The notes beneath the pieces were generated by a model. It was not told where the DNA came from, did no database searches, and saw only the letters and a list, made by a program, of their open reading frames with translations. From a virus: a stretch of 28,373 bases of DNA. The stretch covers positions 1 through 28,373 of the IMG/VR virus record IMGVR_UViG_3300047472_000437; one strand, given 5' to 3'. The translations under genes and the position numbers were made by a program. This document shows, piece by piece, positions 7,728 to 15,141 of the stretch; position 1 is the first letter of the stretch, and each line of letters starts with the position of its first letter.

Positions 7728-9422
7728 CTAGTCGGCATGCTCCCTAATCACTCGATAGAAGACGCGCGCGCGCTCGATGAGGGCGGCGCGATCGTCTGAA
7801 TCCAGTTCCAGCAGGCGGGCCTTTGTCGGCTTCTTGGTACCGCTCGGCTTGCCATCCTGTGTGGGCTGGCTGTCCATGGTGTCGTCTTCGGCTGTATCCG
7901 CCTGGCCGCGGATGTCCGTGCCAAGCGTAATGCCGAGCGCTTCGATGAAGGCCTGCTCCTGCGCACGCTCCGTCATCGCCTCCTCGAAGTCGATACCCAG
8001 ATCTGCAAGCGCCTTCGCATAGGTGATGAGACCGTTCTGCAGCTTGAGGACGATCGCCTGCGCATCCTTGAGCGGGTCGACCCAGTCCCAGCCGCGTGCC
8101 TGCCACACCATCTGCTCCATCTGCAGCGGTGTGAGCGTGATGTCGGAGAGCGTCGTCGTTAGTGCCATGCTCAGCCACGCCTGCTGTATTGGGGAGCAGT
8201 AGTCCTCGATAAACCAGCGCTGGATCACGCGATAGGCATCCCGAACGTCGAGCATGCCGGCGCGGATGGACGAGAAGTTCACGCCTTCCAGGTCGTTCGC
8301 AAGAGTGGGGTAGTCGGCGAGCAGCCCGGTGGCAAACTCGCGCACCATGGTCTGCATGAATTGTTTGTGGTTCGCAGTGGGGAAGCGCGGGTCTACGAAA
8401 TTGAGGTGCTCGCCATTCTCCAGGCGAAAGCCCTCGCCGGAGTTGGCGGAGTAATTACTCTGGAGTTCGCTGCCGGCTTCATCTGCCTCATCGTCCTCAT
8501 CACCGGTATAGAGGCCTTCGGCTTGGGTCTTCTCGATCGCGAAGAATTTCGCGGCGGAAGCACGAGCCGCTACCACGACGGCTTCGCTGTAGCCGCTGTA
8601 GTGATTCAGGCTCTGCACAACTGCGGAAGCCCAGGTAAATCCACGCGTCTGTGCCGGACGCTCCCACACGGCGGCATGATTGATGTACTCGGCGGGGACG
8701 CGTTTCCGTTCACGGTTGCGCCGCCCGAAGATGTCGAACGGATGCCCGGTGAAGAGGTGATAGGCAACTGGACGGTAGTACTCGTCGACCTCGACGCCCA
8801 TCCGCACCTGGTTGCCGTTGTCGACGGCCGCCATCATCGTGTCGTCGAGCTGGTCGTTATCCAATGGCTGCAGCGTGAAAGCGGTGCGATTGAACTGGCG
8901 GCCATAGACATACTTGGTGAGGCTTTCACCTTCGCTGGCAGCCAGGCGGATAGCCAGGTGCTGCACCCGCACCCAGGAGAACTTGCCGTCGGCGGTGCAG
9001 CTGCCGCGCATGCCCCAGCGCTTCCACTCCTCTTCGATTCGCTTGTTGATACGCTTCGCGGGAGATCCATCGGCGTTGCGAACATCGGATTTGAGGAGGA
9101 TGCCAGTGGGCCCCACCACGTTTTGCGCAATCATCGCTAGCCACTTGCGCACGTAGGGATTGTTGAGCGCGAGCAGCCGCATGCGGGCGCGCATCTTCGG
9201 GTTCGAGTCGAAGAGTTCCGTATCGGCCGAGACGAGGCGACCGATGAAGTCCTGGGTGAGGCGATCGATGCGTGCGGCCGCGGCGCCCGCAGAACCGCCC
9301 CCGTTCAATGCTCCTGGAGGCAACGTCCCTGGATCGCCGAGAGTACGCTTTTGGGTTGGCGCAGGCCTGCGCGAAGCATAGCCTTCGATGGGGGCAGCGC
9401 CGTGAAGGTCAAGAATCGCCAT
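7728..9422 (-). CDS. Portal protein (lambda gpB family)
   Basis: This 564-residue protein forms the dodecameric portal through which DNA enters and leaves the head. It matches the lambda-type family in length and signature stretches: ARMRLLALNNPYVRKWLAMI and QNVVGPTGILLKSDV near residues 80-120, RVQHLAIRLAASEGESLTKY around 150-170, then the domain that includes GDEDDEADEAGSEL and the helical C-terminal half (RAGMLDVRDAYRVIQRWFIE). The C-terminus is a variable charged tail. It starts at ATG 9422, immediately after the stop of the 37-residue upstream ORF (TAA then ATG), whose last codons contain a GAGG that can serve as Shine-Dalgarno. No internal truncation is visible. Confidence 0.93.
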   Translation of the reverse strand: MAILDLHGAAPIEGYASRRPAPTQKRTLGDPGTLPPGALNGGGSAGAAAARIDRLTQDFIGRLVSADTELFDSNPKMRARMRLLALNNPYVRKWLAMIAQNVVGPTGILLKSDVRNADGSPAKRINKRIEEEWKRWGMRGSCTADGKFSWVRVQHLAIRLAASEGESLTKYVYGRQFNRTAFTLQPLDNDQLDDTMMAAVDNGNQVRMGVEVDEYYRPVAYHLFTGHPFDIFGRRNRERKRVPAEYINHAAVWERPAQTRGFTWASAVVQSLNHYSGYSEAVVVAARASAAKFFAIEKTQAEGLYTGDEDDEADEAGSELQSNYSANSGEGFRLENGEHLNFVDPRFPTANHKQFMQTMVREFATGLLADYPTLANDLEGVNFSSIRAGMLDVRDAYRVIQRWFIEDYCSPIQQAWLSMALTTTLSDITLTPLQMEQMVWQARGWDWVDPLKDAQAIVLKLQNGLITYAKALADLGIDFEEAMTERAQEQAFIEALGITLGTDIRGQADTAEDDTMDSQPTQDGKPSGTKKPTKARLLELDSDDRAALIERARVFYRVIREHAD

Positions 9423-9536
9423 TTAGAACCTCGGGCCGATGTTGGAGAGGCCGATGACGGCAAGCACCGTTACGCAGAGTGCGCCCACGACTACGCCTGC
9501 CAGAAACACGAGTGCGTAGACTTCGTGCTGGTTCAC
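9423..9536 (-). CDS. 37-residue single-span membrane microprotein between gpW-like and portal genes
   Basis: A GTG-started ORF of 37 codons fits exactly between its neighbours. Its GTG (9536-9534) overlaps the upstream stop as GTGA, and its TAA (9425-9423) abuts the portal ATG. The product starts MNQHEVYALVFLAGVVVGAL and continues through a hydrophobic stretch to GLSNIGPRF, so residues 6-29 form one transmembrane helix. The overlaps and codon pattern argue for real translation. Its last codons provide the portal ribosome binding site, so it may act partly as a coupling cistron. A membrane function (holin-like or exclusion) cannot be told from sequence. It is far shorter than usual holins. Confidence 0.55.
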   Translation of the reverse strand: MNQHEVYALVFLAGVVVGALCVTVLAVIGLSNIGPRF

Positions 9537-9952
9537 AGCCAACCTCCGGAAGGACCGAAGGTGATGCGCGAGGCTAGAGCCTCCTTGGCTTTACGGCGAC
9601 GGATCTGCGCGGTGACACGCGCCTCCAGGCTAGCCTCGAGGCGCATGAGATCAGGGATCGGGATCTTCGCGAGCTCGCGGCCGCCGATCTTGTACATGGC
9701 GACGTCGTCGAGCGTCTTGCCCTCGAGGAGTGCACGGATGTTGGCAAGTACGCGACGATTCCAGCCGAGGCTACCGCCCGGAGGCACCATGGGAATGCCA
9801 TCTTCGCCCGAGGCCTGCAGGTCGACGGTGGAGAGGTCTGCGGCTTTGATTTCGTCCGCGAGTTCGCCAACACTCCAGCGGATGCCGGCGGGCGCGATGG
9901 TCTTTGCGACCAGCAGAAGGATGCGGAGGGCGAGCTTTTCGGTGAACGTCAC
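9533..9952 (-). CDS. gpW-like head-tail joining protein with N-terminal extension
   Basis: This 139-residue protein lies between terminase and portal, the gpW position in lambda. Residues about 88-128 (YKIGGRELAKIPIPDLMRL followed by a basic helix) resemble gpW-type proteins, in which a Gly-Arg turn precedes an Ile-Pro-x-x-Asp-Leu helix. gpW is needed for head completion and tail attachment. The family core is about 65-70 residues, so the first 75 residues here are an added domain of unknown role. It starts at GTG 9952 (no in-frame ATG is suitable and an in-frame stop lies just upstream). The Shine-Dalgarno is not evident. The gene is followed by a GTGA overlap with the 37-residue ORF. Confidence 0.6.
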   Translation of the reverse strand: MTFTEKLALRILLLVAKTIAPAGIRWSVGELADEIKAADLSTVDLQASGEDGIPMVPPGGSLGWNRRVLANIRALLEGKTLDDVAMYKIGGRELAKIPIPDLMRLEASLEARVTAQIRRRKAKEALASRITFGPSGGWL

Positions 9953-9981
9953 GCCGTAGTGGATAGCTGTGGATCGCGCGC

Positions 9982-10206
9982 ATGGTCAAATCGGGCATGC
10001 GTCAGAAGAGCCGCAAGCTACCTGATTTCGACCTATCAACTACGTGCACCGAGTGCGGCGAGAAGATTCAGCCGCCACAAATCGTGCGGCTAGACTTCGA
10101 TCGTCAACGCTGTCCGTATTGCGGCAAAGTCTTCGTCGAGACGAGCAAGAGCAACACGAGCCAACTCGGCGGCTCTAAATGGGGCACTAAATCGGAGGCG
10201 AGATAA
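9982..10206 (+). CDS. Small zinc-ribbon protein on the opposite strand inside the packaging module
   Basis: This 74-residue protein has two CxxC knuckles (CTECGEK near residue 22 and CPYCGKVF near residue 44) separated by about 18 residues, a compact zinc ribbon. The stretch PDFDLSTTCTECG followed by KIQPPQIVRLDFDRQRCPYC reminds me of short chromosomal proteins common in Acidobacteriota. It is the only plus-strand gene in the late region and sits between the large terminase and gpW genes, with a hairpin between it and the convergent terminase. A second in-frame ATG at 9997 is possible. It is probably an independently transcribed moron acquired from a host. The function is unknown; binding nucleic acid or protein is the general expectation for a zinc ribbon. 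Confidence 0.6.
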   Translation: MVKSGMRQKSRKLPDFDLSTTCTECGEKIQPPQIVRLDFDRQRCPYCGKVFVETSKSNTSQLGGSKWGTKSEAR

Positions 10207-10217
10207 GCTGGGCGAAA

Positions 10218-10243
10218 GGCGGGTAATTTTATTACCCACCGCC
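10218..10243. terminator. Hairpin between convergent zinc-ribbon and large terminase genes
   Basis: GGGTAAT (10221-10227), loop TTT, ATTACCC (10231-10237) form a perfect 7-bp stem. It can extend by GGC/GCC (10218-10220 with 10241-10243) across a 3-base bulge. It lies at the convergence of a plus and a minus gene and overlaps the terminase stop codon. There is no long T-run on either side, so termination efficiency is uncertain. Confidence 0.45.
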
Positions 10244-12274
10244 TCGAATCCACCCAGAATTGGGCAAAATTATGCGTTTACGGAGTTTTTTATGCAGCTT
10301 TTTCACAGGCTGCGGCGAGACGGATTGAGCCGAGGACTCCGTAGATTCTGATGGTGGGCCTATTAGCGCGAGCTTTGCTGCGGCTGCTCCGCGCATCTTC
10401 CACTGTGGTGTTTCGGGTAACTGGCCGGCTGCCCGAAGCTTTTCGACCCGCGCCCATAACAGGGCGTGGAGCTGCTTCATGTTCACGCCTTTCAGCGCCC
10501 GCAGCAGTGCGAATGCTGCGAAGTTGTACACCGCGCAGTCCAGTGTTTCGTTCCGTTTTCCGTCCTGACATTCCCATCGCGATTCCTCTCCACGGTTCGT
10601 TTTTCGGGTTACCAGCTTTTCGGCAGTCAGCTGCGCGAAGTAAGTCGCGTCGCAACCCGACTCAGCGTCGTCGGGAAAATGAATGGCGCCTGGCTTGTCT
10701 TTGTCTACGATTCCCAGTCGGGCGTAGATCATGTCCTTCGCGGTGGAGGTTCCCACCATGACAAGCGGCGTCTTGTGCTCACCTGCCGGTCGTGGCCGGT
10801 TGGCGAGTGGCGCTCCGTTGGAAGAGCTGCCTTTGCATGCAAAGACGCCCTGCCTGGTTCTGGAGCGAGTGTAACGATAGACGGCGGCTGTGCGGTTACC
10901 GTCGCCTGAGTCAACAAACGTCACGGCAGAAGGTAGCGTGAGACCAGACTCGTGCTGCACCTGGCGTCGGCGCCATGTGTCGAACTCGGCCCATACGTCG
11001 GAGCGCTCCGGATCGCCCATGAAGATGCGATGTTCCAGGGCACCGGACTGTTCATACATACCCCAGCCCCAGCGCGTGGCCTCAATGCGATTCTTCTGCA
11101 CGTCAGCCCCGATCGTGACCAGCACCACCCACGCCGGCGCCTCCGCGGCATAAGGCTCTGCACCCTTCGCAACCTCGTTGAGGTCGATGCCTTCGGCCTG
11201 CTCGTCCCAGGGGAGACCGAGCTTGGTGTTGAGGAATGGCTGCAGCCGATCGGGAATACCCTCACAGGCCAAGTACTCCTCAATGAGTTCGGACCATGTA
11301 TAGCCCAAAGGACTGTAGAGCGCGGAAAGGTGGAAACCGGCTGTCTTGCCGTCACCGTTGCCTGGCTTGTGTGCACGCCACTTTCCCTGCCGGATCATGG
11401 CGTACTTGTCCATCTCAGTGATGTGGTATTCGCAGGCCTCGCACTCGTACCAGCAATCTTCCAGTGTGTAGCTGCCGGGCTCGAGGCTGACGCGGATGTA
11501 CTTCAGCCGCTCGAAATAGAGGGTCTGCATATGCCCGCATTCGGGGCACGGCACGTAATAGTGGCGCTGATCGGAGAGCTCGAAGTCGGCCGTGGTCTCA
11601 CAAGTGCGACGGAGGCGCGGCGACGAGATCTTGAGATGCCGACGGATGCGTGGGAAGGTCGCCATACGAGCGCGAATGATCTTGCTCGGACTGCCTTCTT
11701 TGATCTGGCCGGCCAGGTACGCGCTGTATTCGTCAGACACGACCCAGGGCGCAGGCCGACCGGCGAGGGAGAGCGGAGAACTCGCCCACACGAAGTTCGT
11801 TTGGCCACCGGGATATCGCTTAGAGAAAATATCGTTGCCGGCGCCCTTTGATCCCTGTTTGCCAAACAACGGAGCAAGCCGCGGACAATCGCGGATCATG
11901 GGATTAATTCGCTCCTGGACAACCATCCGAGCCAGGCCTTCGTCGGGCTCCATGAAGATGATGGGACCAGGATCGTGTTCCATATGGAAAGCCGTAAACC
12001 ATAGCGCGATCTGCGTCTTTCCGACCTGAGACGACCACATTAGAACGACTGTCTCGAACCCGGTGCCTGGGGAGAGCACTTCCATCGGTTCGCGCTGGTA
12101 TTCCGCATTCGACGTGTACCACTTGCCTGGCTTCGCCGATCCCTCTGGAGAGAGATAGCCGTACTTGTCAGCCCATTCGGCGATCGTCAGCTTCTCGGGC
12201 GGCCGCAGCAATACGCAAGCGTCGAGCAGCGATCGCTCGAAGGCCTCAATGCTCTCAGAACTCGATGGAAGCAT
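10232..12274 (-). CDS. Terminase large subunit (lambda gpA family)
   Basis: This 680-residue packaging motor couples ATP hydrolysis to DNA translocation and cuts concatemers at the packaging site. Visible motifs: Walker A-like SSQVGKTQ at 81-88, Walker B-like WVVSDE with the acidic pair at 181-182, and two CxxC knuckles at 243/246 and 278/281, the zinc element of the gpA family. TIGADVQKNRIEATRWGW near 395 is the start of the RNase H-like nuclease domain with its first Asp. Length is close to lambda gpA (641). Its ATG at 12274 lies 20 bases inside the small subunit gene, as in coupled terminase pairs. The C-terminus is Lys-rich (KKLHKKLRKR). The gpA type suggests cos packaging, although the cos site itself was not identified. 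Confidence 0.95.
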   Translation of the reverse strand: MLPSSSESIEAFERSLLDACVLLRPPEKLTIAEWADKYGYLSPEGSAKPGKWYTSNAEYQREPMEVLSPGTGFETVVLMWSSQVGKTQIALWFTAFHMEHDPGPIIFMEPDEGLARMVVQERINPMIRDCPRLAPLFGKQGSKGAGNDIFSKRYPGGQTNFVWASSPLSLAGRPAPWVVSDEYSAYLAGQIKEGSPSKIIRARMATFPRIRRHLKISSPRLRRTCETTADFELSDQRHYYVPCPECGHMQTLYFERLKYIRVSLEPGSYTLEDCWYECEACEYHITEMDKYAMIRQGKWRAHKPGNGDGKTAGFHLSALYSPLGYTWSELIEEYLACEGIPDRLQPFLNTKLGLPWDEQAEGIDLNEVAKGAEPYAAEAPAWVVLVTIGADVQKNRIEATRWGWGMYEQSGALEHRIFMGDPERSDVWAEFDTWRRRQVQHESGLTLPSAVTFVDSGDGNRTAAVYRYTRSRTRQGVFACKGSSSNGAPLANRPRPAGEHKTPLVMVGTSTAKDMIYARLGIVDKDKPGAIHFPDDAESGCDATYFAQLTAEKLVTRKTNRGEESRWECQDGKRNETLDCAVYNFAAFALLRALKGVNMKQLHALLWARVEKLRAAGQLPETPQWKMRGAAAAKLALIGPPSESTESSAQSVSPQPVKKLHKKLRKRIILPNSGWIRGGG

Positions 12275-12908
12275 AGATCTCCACGAGGTCTTTCACGAGC
12301 TCGTCCAGTTGTTCTTCGGTGGGATCTTCGTCGGCCGCTGCGGAGAGCTCGAGCATGGCTTCGTCGTCCGCCTGGATGCCGACGATGGTGCCGCTTGAGA
12401 GATCCCTGCAGAGCACTTCCATCTCTTCCTTGATCGTGGCCTCGATCGTGTTCAAGTCCTTCACGCCGGCCAAGCGCGTGGCGAGCTTAGGCCCCATGCC
12501 GAGCAGCTGCGTGCGCAGGTTGCCGAACGTGCGATCGACACGCACCTTCGCATCCATGATGGTGATGACTTCACCCCGTAGCCGCGAGAGCGCGAGCTGC
12601 TTGAGATCGGCCTCGGCTTTCGTCTTGCGGAGCGTTGCGGAGCGGATGTCTTCGGGCTTCTGAGGCTCGGAACCGGGCTCGGCCGTTTCCATCTCGGCCT
12701 CCTCATTTCCCTGATTTCCCGTTCCCGTTTCCAACGACCATTGGTAGTCGACCCACCATGCCAGGACGTCCCGCCAGATGAAATAACGGTTGCGCCCGTC
12801 GCCATGGTTAGGCATTCCCTTTAGATTCATATAGTTGCGAATCATCTTGGGTGTCTTGTCCAGGAGCGCGGCTACTGTGTCGAGATCAATCTGGTCGAAC
12901 TGTGCCAT
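12255..12908 (-). CDS. Terminase small subunit (lambda Nu1-like)
   Basis: This 217-residue DNA-recognition subunit has an N-terminal winged helix-turn-helix (LDTVAALLDKTPKMIRNYMN, then a short wing and RYFIWRDVLAWWV) of the type that reads packaging sites in Nu1. A Pro/Glu-rich linker follows (about 65-85), then a helical oligomerisation region (RKTKAEADLKQLALSRLRGE; VRVDRTFGNLRTQLLGMG) and an acidic C-terminus expected to bind the large subunit. The start ATG 12908 has GAGG about seven bases upstream. It is the first gene of the morphogenesis operon, directly after a 215-base non-coding region that probably carries its promoter and perhaps cos. Confidence 0.9.
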   Translation of the reverse strand: MAQFDQIDLDTVAALLDKTPKMIRNYMNLKGMPNHGDGRNRYFIWRDVLAWWVDYQWSLETGTGNQGNEEAEMETAEPGSEPQKPEDIRSATLRKTKAEADLKQLALSRLRGEVITIMDAKVRVDRTFGNLRTQLLGMGPKLATRLAGVKDLNTIEATIKEEMEVLCRDLSSGTIVGIQADDEAMLELSAAADEDPTEEQLDELVKDLVEIYASIEF

Positions 12909-13123
12909 CCGAAGCCCTCATGGAAGTGGGAAATGCCCTTTTTTGTTTTTGAGTAGCGCTCCCGTGCGGTGGCGCGTTATCCGCAACGCACAACTTTTGG
13001 GGAGGACCCGCCGCGATCGCAGCCGACTGAGACCCCTCCTTGCGTCCGGTCCACGCTCGGTGAGGGCCGCAGTCAGCTGCCACGGTGCAAGGGTGATAAG
13101 AGAGGTTAAGAACAACGGTCAAA
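12909..13123. other. Non-coding region upstream of terminase genes (candidate cos/late promoter region)
   Basis: No convincing gene lies in these 215 bases on either strand. Place is the main argument: in Nu1/gpA phages cos is next to the small terminase gene. GC-rich stretches around 12995-13050, including an 8-base GCGATCGC-type palindrome near 13013, could belong to such a site. I could not define a cohesive end, R-type repeats or a sigma-70 promoter. Confidence 0.3.
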
Positions 13124-13654
13124 TCAGGCTGCTGCCATAGGTGTGAACAGGTCGAACGCATCGTCCGGATCACCGTGGCACACTCCTGCCACATCCTCGT
13201 AGTCAGCAGGGTGCACGAGCGGCATCAGGAACTGGCGAGCGATCGCAGTCGGTGAGCCGGCACATGCCATCACACAACCACGACGCACATAGATCGCCAT
13301 CTGCAGATGATCGAGCGCTGCAGCCTGAATAGTTGCATCCACCTTGGCCAACAACCTGGTGCGTTCACCCTCGACGTCGTCGATCGACAACCAACCGCAA
13401 GCGCACTCGAACGAGCACTGCCATTCATGTTTGTCTGTGCGGGGTGGTTTGGCTTCGAGCCATGCTCGCTGCAGCAGTGCAATGTCAGTGGGCACACCAG
13501 CGCGTGTTCTGCAGGCATCGGATACTGCATGATCGATGAGGCGACGCCACATCAGCAGACGGGGATCTGCTTTGAGCTTTGCACGAGCTGGCGCAGCCGC
13601 GGCGTCCACAAGGCTTCGGTTGGACTTGGCTGCGTCTACCTGGACCGGAGGCAT
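13124..13654 (-). CDS. Hypothetical phage protein upstream of terminase
   Basis: This 176-residue protein is of unknown function. Visible features are an N-terminal Ala-rich helix, a central region with Trp and Cys (HEWQCSFECACGWLSIDDV) followed by a charged helix (EGERTRLLAKVDATI), and a C-terminal hydrophobic and acidic part (DPDDAFDLFTPM). The SFECACGWL-x5-10-ERxRLL pattern recalls a small family seen in other phage genomes just upstream of terminase, but I cannot name a function. A role in late gene control or packaging is only a positional guess. The start ATG 13654 lacks a clear Shine-Dalgarno. Codon usage matches the neighbouring late genes. Confidence 0.55.
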   Translation of the reverse strand: MPPVQVDAAKSNRSLVDAAAAPARAKLKADPRLLMWRRLIDHAVSDACRTRAGVPTDIALLQRAWLEAKPPRTDKHEWQCSFECACGWLSIDDVEGERTRLLAKVDATIQAAALDHLQMAIYVRRGCVMACAGSPTAIARQFLMPLVHPADYEDVAGVCHGDPDDAFDLFTPMAAA

Positions 13655-13688
13655 GACATAGTGACTATGCCATTGCTACAGCAGTGTT

Positions 13689-13862
13689 TCAGCCATGCGT
13701 GTACATGTTCTTTTGGTGTTGGACGAACTCAATGACCTCTTCTTCCAGCTTCTGCTTGCACGCCGGGCAGAGACAGTGGTGCTGATTGCCTATCATGAGC
13801 GGCGTGTGACAGTTCGAGCAGTTCGCCGGCCTTGCGAATGGATCCCCAATGATCGTGATCAT
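13689..13862 (-). CDS. 57-residue zinc-ribbon protein (overlaps the 125-residue ORF)
   Basis: This small ORF starts at ATG 13862 with AGGAG nine bases upstream (minus strand GGAAAGGAGTCGACCAGA). The product contains CSNCHTPLM and CLCPACKQKLEEE, giving two CxxC pairs about 14 residues apart, then a Glu-rich helix and a short polar tail (NMYTHG). The motif density and strong ribosome binding site make it more convincing than the overlapping reading frame of the 125-residue ORF, whose last 43 residues cover the same bases. It may form a zinc ribbon used in protein or nucleic-acid contact. A 16-base palindrome, AATGATC-GT-GATCATT (13848-13863), covers its start codon. Confidence 0.6.
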   Translation of the reverse strand: MITIIGDPFARPANCSNCHTPLMIGNQHHCLCPACKQKLEEEVIEFVQHQKNMYTHG

Positions 13863-14106
13863 TCTGGTCGACTCCTTTCCAGCTCTGTTGGGCTAAATCC
13901 CAACTCGATAACTCGGGTGCCTGCATGATCAGCTCTTCGATGATCCCGTTCCAGGGCCTGCGACGTCCGGCAAGATCGGGCGGAGCCAATCGCTCCAGCT
14001 TCGCACGCACTTCCGGCCGGAAATCGATGCGGTAACTCTTCTTCTGACGTGGCAGATGCAGCCGCTTGCGCGGTGTTGGTGCGATCGAGTTGGACAGAGT
14101 GCCCAT
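13729..14106 (-). CDS. Putative ribbon-helix-helix-type DNA-binding protein
   Basis: This ORF has 125 residues. Residues 1-80 look genuine: a basic N-terminus (PTPRKRLHLPRQKKS), a strand plus helix (YRIDFRPEVRAKLERLA) and a second helix (WNGIIEELIMQAPEL). That is the order strand-helix-helix of small ribbon-helix-helix regulators. Residues 83-125 run across the zinc-ribbon ORF in another frame and look like out-of-frame translation. The natural end may once have been near residue 82, or the two ORFs may be one gene split by a frameshift. It is divergent from the SWIM gene at 14231, so the 14107-14230 spacer probably holds promoters for both, and it could regulate them. Confidence 0.5.
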   Translation of the reverse strand: MGTLSNSIAPTPRKRLHLPRQKKSYRIDFRPEVRAKLERLAPPDLAGRRRPWNGIIEELIMQAPELSSWDLAQQSWKGVDQNDHDHWGSIRKAGELLELSHAAHDRQSAPLSLPGVQAEAGRRGH

Positions 14107-14230
14107 GGCTGCTCTTCTTACTTTGCCCTGTTTCCCCTGTCGATGTCACCATGCGCGTGCCATGCCAAGCACCCCTTCGTGGAAACACAAACGACCAGCA
14201 CCGCGCAACGCCGCTGGTTCGCCGCCGCTT

Positions 14231-14770
14231 ATGAACGACATTGTCAACTGGACGCGCATCGTCGAACCACGCGAGCGCTACCGCATCCTGTACCAGGGCA
14301 GCGACGGTCTGCGGACCGAACGTGAGATCACGCTCAGCAAAGTGGGCGAAAGCCGCGGCCGTATCTATTTCGCCGTCACCGATCGCGGCAAGCCCAAGAC
14401 GTTCCGTGCTGACCATGTGCTCGAAGTACTCGAGCAACTCACCACTGGCCACGCACCCAGCATTCACGCTGCACCCAACTACGCCACAAAGCTGCCAGCA
14501 TTCCCGATCGCCGGCGCCGTCTACAAGATCGGCACCATCGCAGTCAGCAATCGTTCCTGGACGGTCGACCTCAACAAGTACACCTGCAGCTGTCCGGAGA
14601 AGCGGATCCGCAGCGGCCTCGGTTACGAGCCCGGCCAGGTCGGCTACGTCTGTGCACACATGGCGAAAGCCATCCTGGAACACCTGCCCGCAGGCACACC
14701 TGGCTGGACGGACGAACTGCGCGCCTTCCTGGCTGATCCGCGTCGCATTCATATCGACAACCTGAGTTGA
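14231..14770 (+). CDS. WYL-like domain fused to a SWIM zinc finger
   Basis: This is a 179-residue protein with ATG 14231; an in-frame ATG at 14162 would add 23 less convincing residues, and neither start has a strong Shine-Dalgarno. Residues about 16-68 (RYRILYQGSDGLRTEREITL ... YFAVTDRGKPKTFRADHVLE) follow the WYL/Sm-like beta-barrel pattern seen at the C-terminus of WYL regulators, ending in an Arg-x-Phe-like TFRADHV. Residues 110-145 form a SWIM finger, CxC-x19-CxH with Cys119, Cys121, Cys141 and His143. SWIM domains bind DNA or protein partners, and WYL-type barrels sense ligands such as nucleic acids. It opens a plus-strand island lying between the two minus-strand operons. A regulatory or DNA-sensing role is inferred. 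Confidence 0.65.
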   Translation: MNDIVNWTRIVEPRERYRILYQGSDGLRTEREITLSKVGESRGRIYFAVTDRGKPKTFRADHVLEVLEQLTTGHAPSIHAAPNYATKLPAFPIAGAVYKIGTIAVSNRSWTVDLNKYTCSCPEKRIRSGLGYEPGQVGYVCAHMAKAILEHLPAGTPGWTDELRAFLADPRRIHIDNLS

Positions 14771-14781
14771 GGGGAACAGAC

Positions 14782-15141
14782 ATGATCTCGCGGATTGATC
14801 AATGCCGAAAATGCCGGAAGCATGACGACGGGAGTGATGAATTTCTGTCGCCTTACACGGGGTTGTGTAGGCAATGTAGTGCACCGAAAGCCTTGACTGA
14901 GAAGCGCACATGGGAAGAGTTTCGGCGGATCGGCATGCTGTGGTGGGTGAACCGAGCGCTTCATTTGTTCGGGTGGGCGCTCGTCGCTGTGGTGGAAACA
15001 GACGGCTCTGTGAGCTCAATGTATCCAGCACGTACGGTATTTCGTGGTTTCAGCATGGCCGAGGAGACAGAGGGCTTCACTGCGTTGACGAAGCACCTGC
15101 AACAGAACGCCGAGGCCTTGGTTCGAGAGGTGGAGGCATGA
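14782..15141 (+). CDS. Small phage protein with N-terminal zinc knuckles
   Basis: This is a 119-residue protein. I chose ATG 14782 because GAGGGGA sits 8-13 bases upstream; a TTG at 14767 would add five residues. N-terminal CRKCRK (residues 8-11) and LCRQCSAPK form a two-knuckle zinc site. The rest (LHLFGWALVAVVETDGSVSS, then YPARTVFRGF) is a pattern I associate with phage hypothetical proteins of unknown role, probably a small mixed alpha/beta domain. It follows the SWIM gene by 11 bases and its stop overlaps the next tiny ORF as ATGA, so it is in the same transcript as the endolysin. Confidence 0.6.
   Translation: MISRIDQCRKCRKHDDGSDEFLSPYTGLCRQCSAPKALTEKRTWEEFRRIGMLWWVNRALHLFGWALVAVVETDGSVSSMYPARTVFRGFSMAEETEGFTALTKHLQQNAEALVREVEA

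Noticed and set aside
12995-13050. Apparent inverted repeat GGGGAGG ... CCCCTCC near the terminase genes
   Set aside because: The second arm is not the reverse complement of the first, so no hairpin forms; it is a complement-type coincidence.
13859-15031. 390-codon minus-strand ORF across the SWIM region
   Set aside because: It overlaps the plus-strand WYL-like/SWIM and zinc genes completely, and its product has no motif; the plus-strand frames have the CxC...CxH finger and coupled overlaps, so this is a shadow ORF of GC-rich DNA.
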